64,000 bases of DNA from an uncultured Pseudomonadales bacterium (lineage in GTDB: Bacteria; Pseudomonadota; Gammaproteobacteria; Pseudomonadales; Azotimanducaceae), in NCBI GenBank assembly GCA_951813295.1, contig CATOTI010000002.1, forward strand, positions 62,001-126,000. Direction: 5' to 3'. Below the pieces are notes generated by a model. It was not told where the DNA came from, did no database searches, and saw only the letters and a list, made by a program, of their open reading frames with translations. Within the stretch, counting starts at the first letter, position 1. Each line of letters opens with the position of its first letter. The position numbers and the translations under genes were made by a program. Of the stretch, positions 27,113-34,928 are shown piece after piece.

Positions 27113-27868
27113 TCAGCCCTTCTGACGACCTTCCTCGCGCTCTCGCGATGATTCTTGAAACAGTTCATTCAAGAGGCGCCGGTCGGTCTCGTCGAGTGCT
27201 CGATCGAGGAGTAGATCCGGTCGCTTCCGAAACGTTCTTTCCAATGCTTTCCGATGACGCCAGGCATCGATCGATGCGTGGTTGCCGCTCAGGAGCGTCG
27301 GGGGCACCCCACCATCGGAAGGCCGCGTATAGTGCGGGTAATCGAGACGTCCGTCCATAAATGATTCGTCTTTTGTCGAGTCGGCATTGCCGAGCACGCC
27401 CGGCAGTAAACGCAACACCGCATCGAGCACGACCAACGCCGCCAATTCCCCACCGGAGAGCACGAAGTCGCCGATCGAGAGTTCGACGTCGACCCGGTCA
27501 TCGATGAATCGCTGATCGATGCCTTCATATCGGCCTGTGACGAGGATGAATCCCTCGCTCTGCGCCATCGCTTCGGCGCGCCGCTGATCGAAACGTTCCC
27601 CGTCGGGAGTGAGCAGGACTACCGGTAGAGCCGCCTGAAGACGCTCTGTCACGCAGTCGACCGCGCCTTCGAGGGGCTCGCGCATCATCACCATGCCGGG
27701 GCCACCGCCGAAAGGACGATCATCGACCGTGCGCCGCTCGTCCGACGCGAACTCGCGCGGCGAAACGAGTTCGAACTCGACGAGTTCGCGCACCGCACGC
27801 CCCACCACACCTTCGCCTAGTGCTGCCTCGATCAACTGCGGGAAGATCGACACGCAGCCGATCTTCAT
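27113..27868 (-). CDS. trmD: tRNA (guanine-37-N1)-methyltransferase TrmD
   Basis: TrmD methylates G37 next to the anticodon and prevents frameshifting. The 251-residue SPOUT enzyme shows the trefoil-knot SAM site YEGIDQRFIDDRVDVELSIGDFVLSGGELAA, with conserved D and R residues. Upstream are DDRPFGGGPGMVMMREPL and a C-terminal helical domain. It overlaps rimM by four bases (ATGA). Confidence 0.97.
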   Translation of the reverse strand: MKIGCVSIFPQLIEAALGEGVVGRAVRELVEFELVSPREFASDERRTVDDRPFGGGPGMVMMREPLEGAVDCVTERLQAALPVVLLTPDGERFDQRRAEAMAQSEGFILVTGRYEGIDQRFIDDRVDVELSIGDFVLSGGELAALVVLDAVLRLLPGVLGNADSTKDESFMDGRLDYPHYTRPSDGGVPPTLLSGNHASIDAWRHRKALERTFRKRPDLLLDRALDETDRRLLNELFQESSREREEGRQKG

Positions 27869-28380
27869 TCGCTCCAGACCTCCTGCCAGTCGACGACGAT
27901 CTTCTGATCCATCACGACGTCATCCACGTACGAGGCGACAAACGGAACGTAATGTGTTCGATCGCCGCGGATCACCAGCACATCGTGAGGCCCGGTCGAG
28001 ACGAGGCGCTCGACGACACCGAGTCTGACGCCTTCTCGGTTGACGACCTCGAGTCCCATCAGGTCGTTCCAGTAGTACTCGCCCAGTTCGAGCGGCGGAA
28101 GCTCGGCGAGCGGAACGTATATCTCGCGCCCGGTTTCGCGCGCCGCATCGTCACGTGACGACATCGGCTCCCATGTCGCGATCAGGCGTTTACCCGCTTG
28201 TTTCTGGATGCGCGGCTCGATCGCGCGTAGCTCGTTCGCGCGCGCGTCGGTGGGCAGATACCAGACGGCGAAGCCGGTCAGATTCTGGGGCGGATCAGTA
28301 TGCGAGTGGATGTGCACCCACCCGCGGACCCCGAACGGCCGTCCCACGGTCGCGACCACGACACATTCCGCGGCGTTCAT
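27865..28380 (-). CDS. rimM: Ribosome maturation factor RimM
   Basis: RimM binds S19 and helps assemble the head of the 30S subunit. The 171-residue product has the N-terminal RimM beta-barrel (VGRPFGVRGWVHIHSHTDP) and a PRC-barrel at the C-terminus (YWNDLMGLEVVNREGVRLGVVERLVSTGPHDVLVI, ending FVASYVDDVVMDQKIVVDW). The order rpsP-rimM-trmD-rplS is the conserved one. A 111-bp gap containing a stem-loop separates it from rpsP. Confidence 0.96.
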   Translation of the reverse strand: MNAAECVVVATVGRPFGVRGWVHIHSHTDPPQNLTGFAVWYLPTDARANELRAIEPRIQKQAGKRLIATWEPMSSRDDAARETGREIYVPLAELPPLELGEYYWNDLMGLEVVNREGVRLGVVERLVSTGPHDVLVIRGDRTHYVPFVASYVDDVVMDQKIVVDWQEVWSE

Positions 28381-28463
28381 CGTACGACGCCGCTGGACGG
28401 GTTCAGTTCTGTCGGAGGAGGGATGCAGCTGACGGTCTTTCTCCGCCGTGCGTCGTCGATCAA

Positions 28464-28484
28464 GAGGTCGGGCGAACCGACCTC
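28464..28484 (-). other. Perfect stem-loop between rpsP and rimM
   Basis: An eight-base stem, GAGGTCGG against CCGACCTC, encloses a five-base loop, just downstream of rpsP. GATC lies outside both arms. There is no following T run, so it is not an ordinary intrinsic terminator. It may adjust readthrough or mRNA stability so that S16 is made in excess of RimM and TrmD, which is an inference. Confidence 0.4.
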
Positions 28485-28491
28485 GATCGGA

Positions 28492-28761
28492 TCAAGCTTC
28501 GCTGACAGCGGCGGCCTGTTCTTTGCGTGCTCGCTTGACGAGCTGACGTACCTTTTCGGACGGCTGTGCGCCAACCCCGAGCCAGTGATCAACGCGCGCC
28601 AGGTCGACCCGCAAGGCCGTCTCGCTTCCCCGCGCCAACGGATTGTAGAAACCAACGCGCTCGATGAACCGACCATCACGCTTGGCCGTGCGATCCGCGA
28701 CGGTCAGGTGATAGAACGGCGATTTCTTTGCGCCGTGGCGCGCCAATCGAATGGTCACCAT
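28492..28761 (-). CDS. rpsP: 30S ribosomal protein S16
   Basis: S16 is an early-binding small-subunit protein. The 89-residue product begins [34 protein letters not shown] in the characteristic way and contains [10 protein letters not shown] and [19 protein letters not shown]. It is first in the operon with rimM, trmD and rplS, and has a plausible promoter just upstream. Confidence 0.98.
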   Translation of the reverse strand: MVTIRLARHGAKKSPFYHLTVADRTAKRDGRFIERVGFYNPLARGSETALRVDLARVDHWLGVGAQPSEKVRQLVKRARKEQAAAVSEA

Positions 28762-28793
28762 GGTGATGGTGTCTCTTGCAGGAAAGGCGCGGG

Positions 28794-28821
28794 ATTCTAT
28801 AAGAAGCCCGCCGGTTTACAA
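28794..28821 (-). promoter_or_regulatory. Probable sigma-70 promoter of rpsP operon
   Basis: Read on the minus strand, TTGTAA (28821-28816) and TAGAAT (28799-28794) are 16 bp apart in the 77 bp between ffh and rpsP. This would give a 5' UTR of about 25 bases. It fits the expected start of the ribosomal-protein operon but has not been tested. Confidence 0.45.
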
Positions 28822-28838
28822 AGCACTACACGAAAGGA

Positions 28839-30215
28839 TTAACGGCGCCGCGCTCGACCAGACTTGCGCGCCCCCTGCTGCTGCGCCTGAACGCCGCGCA
28901 TCATTCTCTCCATCCCGCCCTTGCGCATGACTTTTTTCATCATCCGCTGGGTGTTCTTGTGCTGCTTGAGCAGACGGTTCACGTCCTGGACCTGCGTCCC
29001 GCTTCCGGCCGCGATGCGGCGTTTGCGTGAACCGTTGATGACATCCGGGTAGCGACGTTCCTGTGGCGTCATCGAGTTGATGATCGCCTCCATCCGGCGA
29101 AACTGCTTGTCGTCGACGTTCATGTCGTTCGCAGACAGCTGTCCCATGCCGGGAAGCTTTTCCATCATATTTGCGACGCCGCCCATGTTCGACATCTGCT
29201 GGAGCTGGTCGCGGAAGTCCTCAAGGTCGAACTTGCGCCCGCGCTGCATCTTGCGGGCGAGCTTCTCGGCCTTCTGCTTGTCGACCTTACGTTCGGCTTC
29301 TTCGATCAGCGTCAGGACGTCGCCCATGCCGAGGATCCGGCTCGCGATCCGGTCCGGGTGGAACGCCTCGAGGGCATCGCTCCGCTCGCCCACCGACAGG
29401 AACTTGATCGGTTTCTCGGTGATGGCGCGTACCGAAAGCGCCGCCCCGCCCCGCGAGTCACCGTCGGCCTTCGCCAGGATCACGCCCGTTAGGGGCAGCG
29501 CGTCGTTGAAAGCCTTCGCGGTATTCGCGGCGTCCTGGCCGGTCATCGCATCAACGACGAAAAGCGTTTCGACGGGGTTCAGCGCACCGTGGATCGCCGC
29601 GATCTCGGCCATCATCTCCTCGTCGATCGCCAAGCGTCCCGCAGTGTCGACGATCAACACGTCATCGAAGTTCGTCTTCGCTTCCTGGAGAGCGCGTGTG
29701 GCGATGTCGACTGGTGCTTCGCTCGGATTACTGGGGATGAAACGTGCTTCGACTTCCTTCGCGAGCGTTTCGAGCTGGTCGATGGCCGCCGGTCGGTAAA
29801 CATCGGCACTCACGACGGCGACTTTCTTGCGCTCACGCTCCCTGAGAAAGCGTGCGAGTTTGCCCACCGCGGTCGTCTTACCCGCGCCCTGCAGCCCCGC
29901 CATCAACACGATCGCCGGCGGCGTTGTGGCGAGATCGAGCTGGTCGTTCGCGGCGCCCATCAAGGTGACGAGTTCTTCGTGCACTACCTTGATGAAGGCT
30001 TCGCCGGGATCGAGCGACGTCAGGACATCGCGGCCGATCGCGCGTGCCTGAACGTCTGCCGTGAACTGGCGGACGACGGAGAGCGCGACGTCGGCTTCGA
30101 GCAAGGCCAACCGCACCTCGCGAACCGAGTCCTTGATATTGTCTTCGGTCAGTCGCGCCTTGCCGGAGACGCTTTTGAGCGTCCGACTCAAGCGTTCACT
30201 GAGACTATCGAACAT
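28839..30215 (-). CDS. ffh: Signal recognition particle GTPase Ffh
   Basis: Ffh binds 4.5S RNA and signal sequences to target proteins to the membrane. From ATG 30215 the product has 458 residues (E. coli 453). It contains the N domain, the G domain with GLQGAGKTTAVGKLA, DTAGR, and TKADGD-like AKADGDSRGGAAL, and a methionine-rich M domain (MEKLPGMGQL, MEAIINSMTPQER, MMKKVMRKGGMERMM). The frame stays open to 30449, but homology begins at MFDSLSERLSRTLKSVSG. It is divergent from ypjD, as in E. coli. Confidence 0.97.
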   Translation of the reverse strand: MFDSLSERLSRTLKSVSGKARLTEDNIKDSVREVRLALLEADVALSVVRQFTADVQARAIGRDVLTSLDPGEAFIKVVHEELVTLMGAANDQLDLATTPPAIVLMAGLQGAGKTTAVGKLARFLRERERKKVAVVSADVYRPAAIDQLETLAKEVEARFIPSNPSEAPVDIATRALQEAKTNFDDVLIVDTAGRLAIDEEMMAEIAAIHGALNPVETLFVVDAMTGQDAANTAKAFNDALPLTGVILAKADGDSRGGAALSVRAITEKPIKFLSVGERSDALEAFHPDRIASRILGMGDVLTLIEEAERKVDKQKAEKLARKMQRGRKFDLEDFRDQLQQMSNMGGVANMMEKLPGMGQLSANDMNVDDKQFRRMEAIINSMTPQERRYPDVINGSRKRRIAAGSGTQVQDVNRLLKQHKNTQRMMKKVMRKGGMERMMRGVQAQQQGARKSGRARRR

Positions 30216-30353
30216 AAGTGCGCCAGGACGTAAAAACGCGCTCATAATAGCGGACGCTCGAAACGACCGTCGCGCCGAACGCGCAAGACGACAAACAAAG
30301 AGTCTCGCGAGGCGACGACGCACGCGAGGCCAGACCAGACCAACAGATACCCG

Positions 30354-31193
30354 ATGAACGCCGCGCTGACCGGCCTTTTTGCAATCGCGCTCTACGCTTT
30401 CGGAGTCTTTCAGATTCTCGCCGCGAGACGCAGCGCGCCAGCGCGCCAAGTCGAAACTGGCCCAACGATCGCATCAGCGCCGAAGCGGACGGTATTCATC
30501 TCGCTGGGCGTGGTTGCCCTCGCGCTACATGCGATGAGCGCCTGGTTCGGGCTGGTTACCGAGGCGGGGATCAACCTTTCGTTCTTCGCCATTGGCTCGA
30601 TCGTCGGCCTGGCACTCGCCGGGACCTCGCTCGGCGTCGCCAATCGGGTCGATTTCCCATCGCTGCTCGCCGTCGCCTACACGATTGCGATCATCACGAT
30701 CGGCGGCTCCATCGTCCTGCCCGCCACGGCCGAGCCACGTGCCGATCTCGAGGTCGGACTCGTCTTCCATGTTGTCGCGTCGATCGCCGCCTATACGGCC
30801 CTCGCGATGGCGGCAGTGCATTCCGTTCTGACGCTGACGCTCGAAAATCGACTGCGACGGCACGAAACATTCTCTCTCGTCGTCGACTTTCCACCGCTCG
30901 AATCGATGGTGGTGCTGCTTTTCCGCCTGATCTGGATCGGAATCGCCCTGCTCACGATAGCGATCGGTAGCGGTTTCTTCTTTCTCGACGACCTCTTCGA
31001 CCAGCGCGTCGTGCATCACACCGTGCTCTCGACATCGTCGTGGTTCGTCTACGTCATGCTCCTTGCCGGCCATCTTCTGTTCGGCTGGCGTGGCAAGACG
31101 ACCATTCGCTGGACGCTGGTGGCTTTTGCCCTGCTCGCGCTCGCCTATTTCGGCAGCAAGTTCGTCCTCGAATTCCTCCTCGGGCCGACTTGA
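30354..31193 (+). CDS. ypjD: Inner-membrane protein YpjD (cytochrome-c-assembly-like, CorE)
   Basis: The 279-residue product has about eight hydrophobic segments, for example VFISLGVVALALHAMSAWFG, FFAIGSIVGLALAGTSLGVA and WTLVAFALLALAYFGSKF. It also has the HVVASIAAYTALAMAAVHS region seen in CcsA/YpjD-family proteins. In E. coli the homologue lies opposite ffh and before the corB homologue, exactly as here, and has been linked to magnesium/cobalt transport. Its TGA overlaps the ATG of the next gene (TGATG), so both are made together. Function is inferred from family and position. Confidence 0.85.
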   Translation: MNAALTGLFAIALYAFGVFQILAARRSAPARQVETGPTIASAPKRTVFISLGVVALALHAMSAWFGLVTEAGINLSFFAIGSIVGLALAGTSLGVANRVDFPSLLAVAYTIAIITIGGSIVLPATAEPRADLEVGLVFHVVASIAAYTALAMAAVHSVLTLTLENRLRRHETFSLVVDFPPLESMVVLLFRLIWIGIALLTIAIGSGFFFLDDLFDQRVVHHTVLSTSSWFVYVMLLAGHLLFGWRGKTTIRWTLVAFALLALAYFGSKFVLEFLLGPT

Positions 31194-32470
31194 TGGAACC
31201 CGATACCGCATCGACGACGATCCTCATCGTGACGCTGCTCGTCCTCGTCCTCGCGTCGGCCTACTTCTCGAGTTCGGAGACCGCGATGCGCGGACTCAAT
31301 CGCCCTCGTCTGAAGCACCTCATCAACCAGAATCACCGCGGCGCGCGCAAAGCAAACCGGCTCCTCGGCCGTTCGAACCGGCTGTTCGGCGCGCTTCTCG
31401 TCAGCAACCATCTCGTCAAGTTCTACGCGGGCGCCATTGCGTCCGTCATCGGGCTACGCTTCTTCCCGGACTACGGCGTGGAGATCGCCACCGTCGTCGT
31501 GACGTTGGTCTTTCTCGTCTTCGCCGAGGTGGCACCCTCGAACATCGCGGCCGAGCGCCCCGAGAAACTCGCGTTCCCGTCGTCCTACCTGCTGCAGCCG
31601 CTCATGCAGCTCCTGCGACCTGTTGTTTCGACCGTCAACGGCATCGGCAACTTCGTCGCGCGTCCGTTCGTCAGGGCAAGGAAATCGGATAACGAGTTTT
31701 CGATCGAGGAGCTCCGCAAGGTGGGCACGCAAGGCGCCGATCTGACCGCGGAACGCCAGAACATGCTCCTCGGCATCCTCGAACTCGACAACGTCACCGT
31801 CGACGACATCATGGTTCCCCGCTCAGAGATCCAGGGCATCGACATCGATGACGAGCCGGCCGCGATCGGCGAATTCGTCCGTTCGTCGCAACACACGCGT
31901 CTGCCGGTCTATCGGGAGGAGATCAACAACGTCATCGGCGTCCTTCACCTGCGCCGCGCCGGGCGTTTCCTGAGTCGCCCGGCATTCGCGAGATCCGACG
32001 TCCTCGCCGAAACCGACGATCCTTTCTTCGTGCCCGAAGGAACACCACTCGGCGTGCAGCTCGTGAACTTTCAGAAAGAGAAGCAGCGCATCGGCCTCGT
32101 CGTCGACGAGTACGGCGAAGTACAGGGCATCGTGACGTTGGAAGACATCCTCGAGGAGATCGTCGGCGAATTCACCACCGATGCCGCATCACAAGTCCCC
32201 GAGATCCACGCGCAACAGGACGGCAGCTACATCATCGAAGGCAAGGCGCTTCTGCGCGATGCGAATCGCGTCCTCGACTGGGATCTTCCGACCAGCGGAC
32301 CACGCACCTTGAACGGTCTCCTGGTCGAACACCTGGAGCTGATCCCCGACGGCAACGTCTGTTTGCGGATCGGCCGATTTACGTTCGAGACGCTGCAGAT
32401 CTCGGACAACGTCATCCGGACCGCACGCGTCGATGTTGCGCCGACTCGCGACGACGCCGACGACGAATAG
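31193..32470 (+). CDS. corB: CNNM/CorB-family transporter-associated protein (YfjD-like)
   Basis: The 425-residue product has an N-terminal DUF21 membrane domain with four hydrophobic helices (about residues 8-150). Two CBS domains follow (VDDIMVPRSEIQGIDID and the segment ending RIGLVVDEYGEVQGIVTLEDILEEIVGE). A CorC/HlyC domain closes the protein (YIIEGKALLRDANRVLDW). Proteins of this type are associated with magnesium and cobalt efflux. The start ATG at 31193 overlaps the ypjD stop; an upstream open extension lies inside ypjD. A short terminator-like hairpin follows. Confidence 0.9.
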   Translation: MEPDTASTTILIVTLLVLVLASAYFSSSETAMRGLNRPRLKHLINQNHRGARKANRLLGRSNRLFGALLVSNHLVKFYAGAIASVIGLRFFPDYGVEIATVVVTLVFLVFAEVAPSNIAAERPEKLAFPSSYLLQPLMQLLRPVVSTVNGIGNFVARPFVRARKSDNEFSIEELRKVGTQGADLTAERQNMLLGILELDNVTVDDIMVPRSEIQGIDIDDEPAAIGEFVRSSQHTRLPVYREEINNVIGVLHLRRAGRFLSRPAFARSDVLAETDDPFFVPEGTPLGVQLVNFQKEKQRIGLVVDEYGEVQGIVTLEDILEEIVGEFTTDAASQVPEIHAQQDGSYIIEGKALLRDANRVLDWDLPTSGPRTLNGLLVEHLELIPDGNVCLRIGRFTFETLQISDNVIRTARVDVAPTRDDADDE

Positions 32471-32491
32471 CGATCGAGACCGATCGCTTTT
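32470..32491 (+). terminator. Terminator-like hairpin after corB
   Basis: GCGATCG and CGATCGC form a seven-base stem around the loop AGAC, followed by TTTT. It starts on the last base of the corB stop codon and lies in the 33-bp gap before the convergent MAPEG gene. The T run is short, so termination may be partial. Confidence 0.5.
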
Positions 32492-32503
32492 CGAGGGAAT
32501 GGA

Positions 32504-32896
32504 CTAAAGAAAGAGCACTATCGCCCAGATCGACGAGACGACCGTCAAGAGCGCCGTACCCGCGGCACCGGCGACTCGCAAGATGCCCTGCACGGTGTCT
32601 GCCTTCAGGCCGACCGCATGGGCTATACGCGAAACGACGAGCACGGCACCCATGATATGCATCGCCATATCACCGACCCCATTCATCTCGAGCAGGCCGA
32701 ACAAAATGAGGAGCAGCGGCACACCTTCGACGAAGTTCGCGTGACGCCGCATCGCGAGCAGTAGGTCTTTGTCGCCGCCGTCGCCGATGGAAATCTGGGT
32801 TCGACCGCGCATGGCGCCGGCAAAGGCGGAGATTACGACGGCCATGAGGCCCAACAGCCCCGCATAAAGAATCGTTACCTGGGGTACTTCCAACAT
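32504..32896 (-). CDS. MAPEG-family membrane protein
   Basis: The 130-residue product has four hydrophobic helices: VTILYAGLLGLMAVVISAF, FVEGVPLLLILFGLLEMNG, MAMHIMGAVLVVSRIAHAVG and AAGTALLTVVSSIWAIVLFL. The conserved RRHANFVEGVPLLLIL and SRIAHAVG segments mark the MAPEG superfamily (YecN/YibI-like bacterial members related to glutathione-dependent membrane enzymes). The biochemical role is unknown. Its strong ribosome-binding site, GGAGG, is part of a long perfect hairpin just upstream. It lies downstream of leuA on the same strand and could be reached by leuA transcription. Confidence 0.85.
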   Translation of the reverse strand: MLEVPQVTILYAGLLGLMAVVISAFAGAMRGRTQISIGDGGDKDLLLAMRRHANFVEGVPLLLILFGLLEMNGVGDMAMHIMGAVLVVSRIAHAVGLKADTVQGILRVAGAAGTALLTVVSSIWAIVLFL

Positions 32897-32901
32897 CGAG
32901 A

Positions 32902-32928
32902 ATCCTCCGAGTCTTTGACTCGGAGGAT
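32902..32928 (-). promoter_or_regulatory. 12-bp perfect hairpin burying the MAPEG-gene Shine-Dalgarno
   Basis: On the minus strand ATCCTCCGAGTC, loop AAA and GACTCGGAGGAT form an uninterrupted 12-bp stem. The GGAGG in its 3' arm is the ribosome-binding site of the MAPEG gene, seven bases from the ATG. CCTCC in the 5' arm therefore acts as an internal anti-Shine-Dalgarno. No T run follows, so an intrinsic terminator is unlikely. It could instead be a palindromic protein-binding site. Confidence 0.65.
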
Positions 32929-32947
32929 CTGCCGATCGATCAGATTG

Positions 32948-34609
32948 TCAAGCGACCCCGCGCCAGCGGCGATTGACCGCCGAGACGATGGCCGTCAACG
33001 ACGCCGTCACCGTGTTGGTGCTAAGCCCAATCCCATAGCACCGCGGGATAGCCGAGTCCGGCACATCGATCGCGACGATACAGATCGCCGTCGCGTCCTT
33101 GCCCGTATCTAGCGCGTGCTCGTGGAAGTCGATGATGTTGAGCGGTTCGTTCAGCGTCTCGACCATCGCGTTCACAAACGCCTCGATCGGCCCCGAGCCC
33201 TCACCCGCGACCCGCACCTGACCATCCGGTATCCGTAGTTGCGCCCGGCAGCTGTCACGTCCCGAATGGTGCTCGATTTCGTAATCGATCAGGCAATACG
33301 GCTCGTCGATCTGGTAGGTCTCGATCAACGTCGAGTAGATCTCGTCGGCACGGATCTCACGATCGAGACTTTCGGTCATGTTCTGCACGACTTTGGAGAA
33401 CTCGACCAGCATGTCGCGCGGCAGTGAGACACCGAAATGCTCTTCGAGAATGAAGCCGACACCGCCTTTGCCCGATTGGCTGTTCACGCGGACCGTTTCT
33501 TTGTACGAAGAACCCACATCGACGGGGTCGATCGGTAGGTAGGGAACCTCCCATTTCTGACCATCCGCGGTGCCGACGCGCGACATGCCCTTCTTGATCG
33601 CGTCCTGGTGTGAGCCAGAAAACGCCGTAAACACGAGATCGCCCGCGTACGGATGGCGTTCGTGAACGGGGAGCTTGTTGATCTCCTCCACCGTCTGGCG
33701 AATCCGCGGCATATCGCGAAGATCGAGCTCCGGATCCACGCCTTGGGAAAAGAGGTTCATCGCCACTGTCACGATGTCGCAGTTGCCCGTGCGCTCGCCG
33801 TTGCCGAACAAAGTCCCTTCGACGCGCTGAGCGCCCGCCATCAGTGCGAGTTCCGTCGCGGCGACGCCCGTGCCGCGATCGTTGTGGGTATGCAACGAAA
33901 CGCAGATCCGCTCGCGGTCGGGGAACTCACGACAGAACCATTCGATCTGATCGGCATAGATGTTCGGTGTCGCCATTTCGACGGTCGAAGGCAGGTTGAC
34001 GATCATGGGCTGATCGGCCGTCGCGCCCCAGCAATCGGCGACGGCGGCACTGATTTCGACCGCGAAGTCGAGCTCGGTGCCGGTAAAACTTTCCGGTGAG
34101 TATTCGAGGGTCACATCCGTCGAGAGCCCACGAATGCCGTCCTTGACGAGCTCCGTACCGGCAACGGCGAGATCGATCACGCCTTGCCGGTCGAGCTGGA
34201 AGACCACCCGGCGTTGCAGCTCCGACGTCGAGTTGTAGAGATGAAAGATCGCCTGGGGCGCGCCGTCGATCGCCTCGACGGTTTTCGCGATCAATTCCTC
34301 ACGCGCTTGGCACAGCACCTGAATCGCGACCCCATCGGGGATCATGCCGCTATCGATGATCATCCGAATGAAATCGAAATCCGGCTGCGACGCTGCCGGA
34401 AAACCCACCTCGATCTCGACAAAACCGACCTCGAGCAGGAGTTCGAAAAGGCGCAGCTTCTCATCGACATTCATCGGATCGATGAGGGCCTGGTTCCCAT
34501 CACGTAGGTCGACGCTGCACCAGCGGGGTGGCGTCGAAAGGACGACACCCGGCCATACGCGATCGGGTAAAGAAATCGGTGCGAAAGGTTGGTATTTCTC
34601 GAACGGCAT
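32948..34609 (-). CDS. leuA: 2-isopropylmalate synthase (type 2 LeuA)
   Basis: LeuA condenses acetyl-CoA with 2-oxoisovalerate in the first committed step of leucine synthesis. The TIM barrel has WCSVDLRDGNQALIDP, EIEVGFPAASQ, HTHNDRGTGVA and GNGERTGNCD. A linker and a C-terminal regulatory domain that senses leucine follow. I choose ATG 34609, preceded by AAGAAGG at five bases, giving 553 residues with MPFEKYQPF, the usual type-2 start. The frame is open to GTG 34690, adding 27 unconserved residues. The upstream promoter and leucine-rich leader peptide indicate control by leucine supply. The same strand continues to the MAPEG gene after a hairpin. Confidence 0.95.
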   Translation of the reverse strand: MPFEKYQPFAPISLPDRVWPGVVLSTPPRWCSVDLRDGNQALIDPMNVDEKLRLFELLLEVGFVEIEVGFPAASQPDFDFIRMIIDSGMIPDGVAIQVLCQAREELIAKTVEAIDGAPQAIFHLYNSTSELQRRVVFQLDRQGVIDLAVAGTELVKDGIRGLSTDVTLEYSPESFTGTELDFAVEISAAVADCWGATADQPMIVNLPSTVEMATPNIYADQIEWFCREFPDRERICVSLHTHNDRGTGVAATELALMAGAQRVEGTLFGNGERTGNCDIVTVAMNLFSQGVDPELDLRDMPRIRQTVEEINKLPVHERHPYAGDLVFTAFSGSHQDAIKKGMSRVGTADGQKWEVPYLPIDPVDVGSSYKETVRVNSQSGKGGVGFILEEHFGVSLPRDMLVEFSKVVQNMTESLDREIRADEIYSTLIETYQIDEPYCLIDYEIEHHSGRDSCRAQLRIPDGQVRVAGEGSGPIEAFVNAMVETLNEPLNIIDFHEHALDTGKDATAICIVAIDVPDSAIPRCYGIGLSTNTVTASLTAIVSAVNRRWRGVA

Positions 34610-34779
34610 TGCGCCCTTCTTACTACCAACATGCGCCTTGGCTCGGCGTTCGTATTCAGCCGAGTAGGGGGAATTCTCGAGCGTGCTCACGGCTTATCCA
34701 TATCCTCTGTATCTGACTTGGATATTCGGTTTCGAAATGCGGATGGGCTAATGCGGCCCTGTACAGAGTGTGTTGCCGG
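34610..34779 (-). other. leuA 5' leader between leader peptide and leuA
   Basis: This stretch has no conserved gene. It contains candidate alternative RNA pairings: CTCTGTA near its start with TACAGAG downstream, and ATATCC with GGATAT. The two pairings interleave, so they exclude each other. A four-codon frame (ATG GAT AAG CCG TGA) ends exactly on the alternative leuA GTG at 34690. A strong AAGAAGG lies before ATG 34609. Confidence 0.4.
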
Positions 34780-34790
34780 TTAAACCGGCA
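34774..34790 (-). other. Hairpin at the end of the leucine leader peptide
   Basis: TGCCGGTTTAACCGGCA is a perfect inverted repeat: a seven-base stem around TTA. It contains the last two sense codons and the TAA of the leader peptide. A ribosome stalled at the preceding leucine codons would cover or free this stem, the geometry expected of an attenuation switch. No T run follows. Confidence 0.55.
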
Positions 34791-34872
34791 GTAGGAGCAG
34801 GCCTAGAAGGCGCACGCGAGCAATCGCCGAGGGACGGCGATCAAAAGAAGAGACTCGAGCGTGCGGCTTCAT
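34780..34872 (-). CDS. leuL: leuA leader peptide rich in leucine codons (LeuL-like)
   Basis: A 30-codon frame begins at ATG 34872, eight bases after the -10 box of the leuA promoter, and ends at TAA 34782-34780. Residues 22-28 read L-L-G-L-L-L-L, then P-V-stop. Six of the last nine sense codons are leucine, including two CTA, a codon that looks rare in neighbouring genes. Upstream within the frame, ATCGCCG and CGGCGAT (34841-34823) form a first hairpin; a second spans the stop. This is the classic arrangement of a leucine attenuator leader. The promoter position suggests an almost leaderless mRNA, with no Shine-Dalgarno. I see no intrinsic terminator before leuA, so the read-out mechanism is open. 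Confidence 0.72.
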   Translation of the reverse strand: MKPHARVSSFDRRPSAIARVRLLGLLLLPV

Positions 34873-34880
34873 GGCGGCGG

Positions 34881-34910
34881 ACTATAGCGAAAACCAGCGC
34901 GGCTTGACAA
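34881..34910 (-). promoter_or_regulatory. Probable sigma-70 promoter of leuA
   Basis: TTGTCA (34910-34905) and TATAGT (34886-34881) are separated by 18 bp on the minus strand, just past the purT stop. The predicted start of transcription is at or within a couple of bases of the leader-peptide ATG at 34872. Confidence 0.65.
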
Positions 34911-34928
34911 AGACGATTTCATCGAACG

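Noticed and set aside
34610..34690. GTG 34690 as the leuA start
   Set aside because: The added 27 residues do not resemble the family, and ATG 34609 has a much better ribosome-binding site. Not excluded completely.
34610..34774. A Rho-independent attenuator terminator before leuA
   Set aside because: Several stems are present but none is followed by a run of T, so I do not call a terminator even though the leader peptide suggests attenuation.
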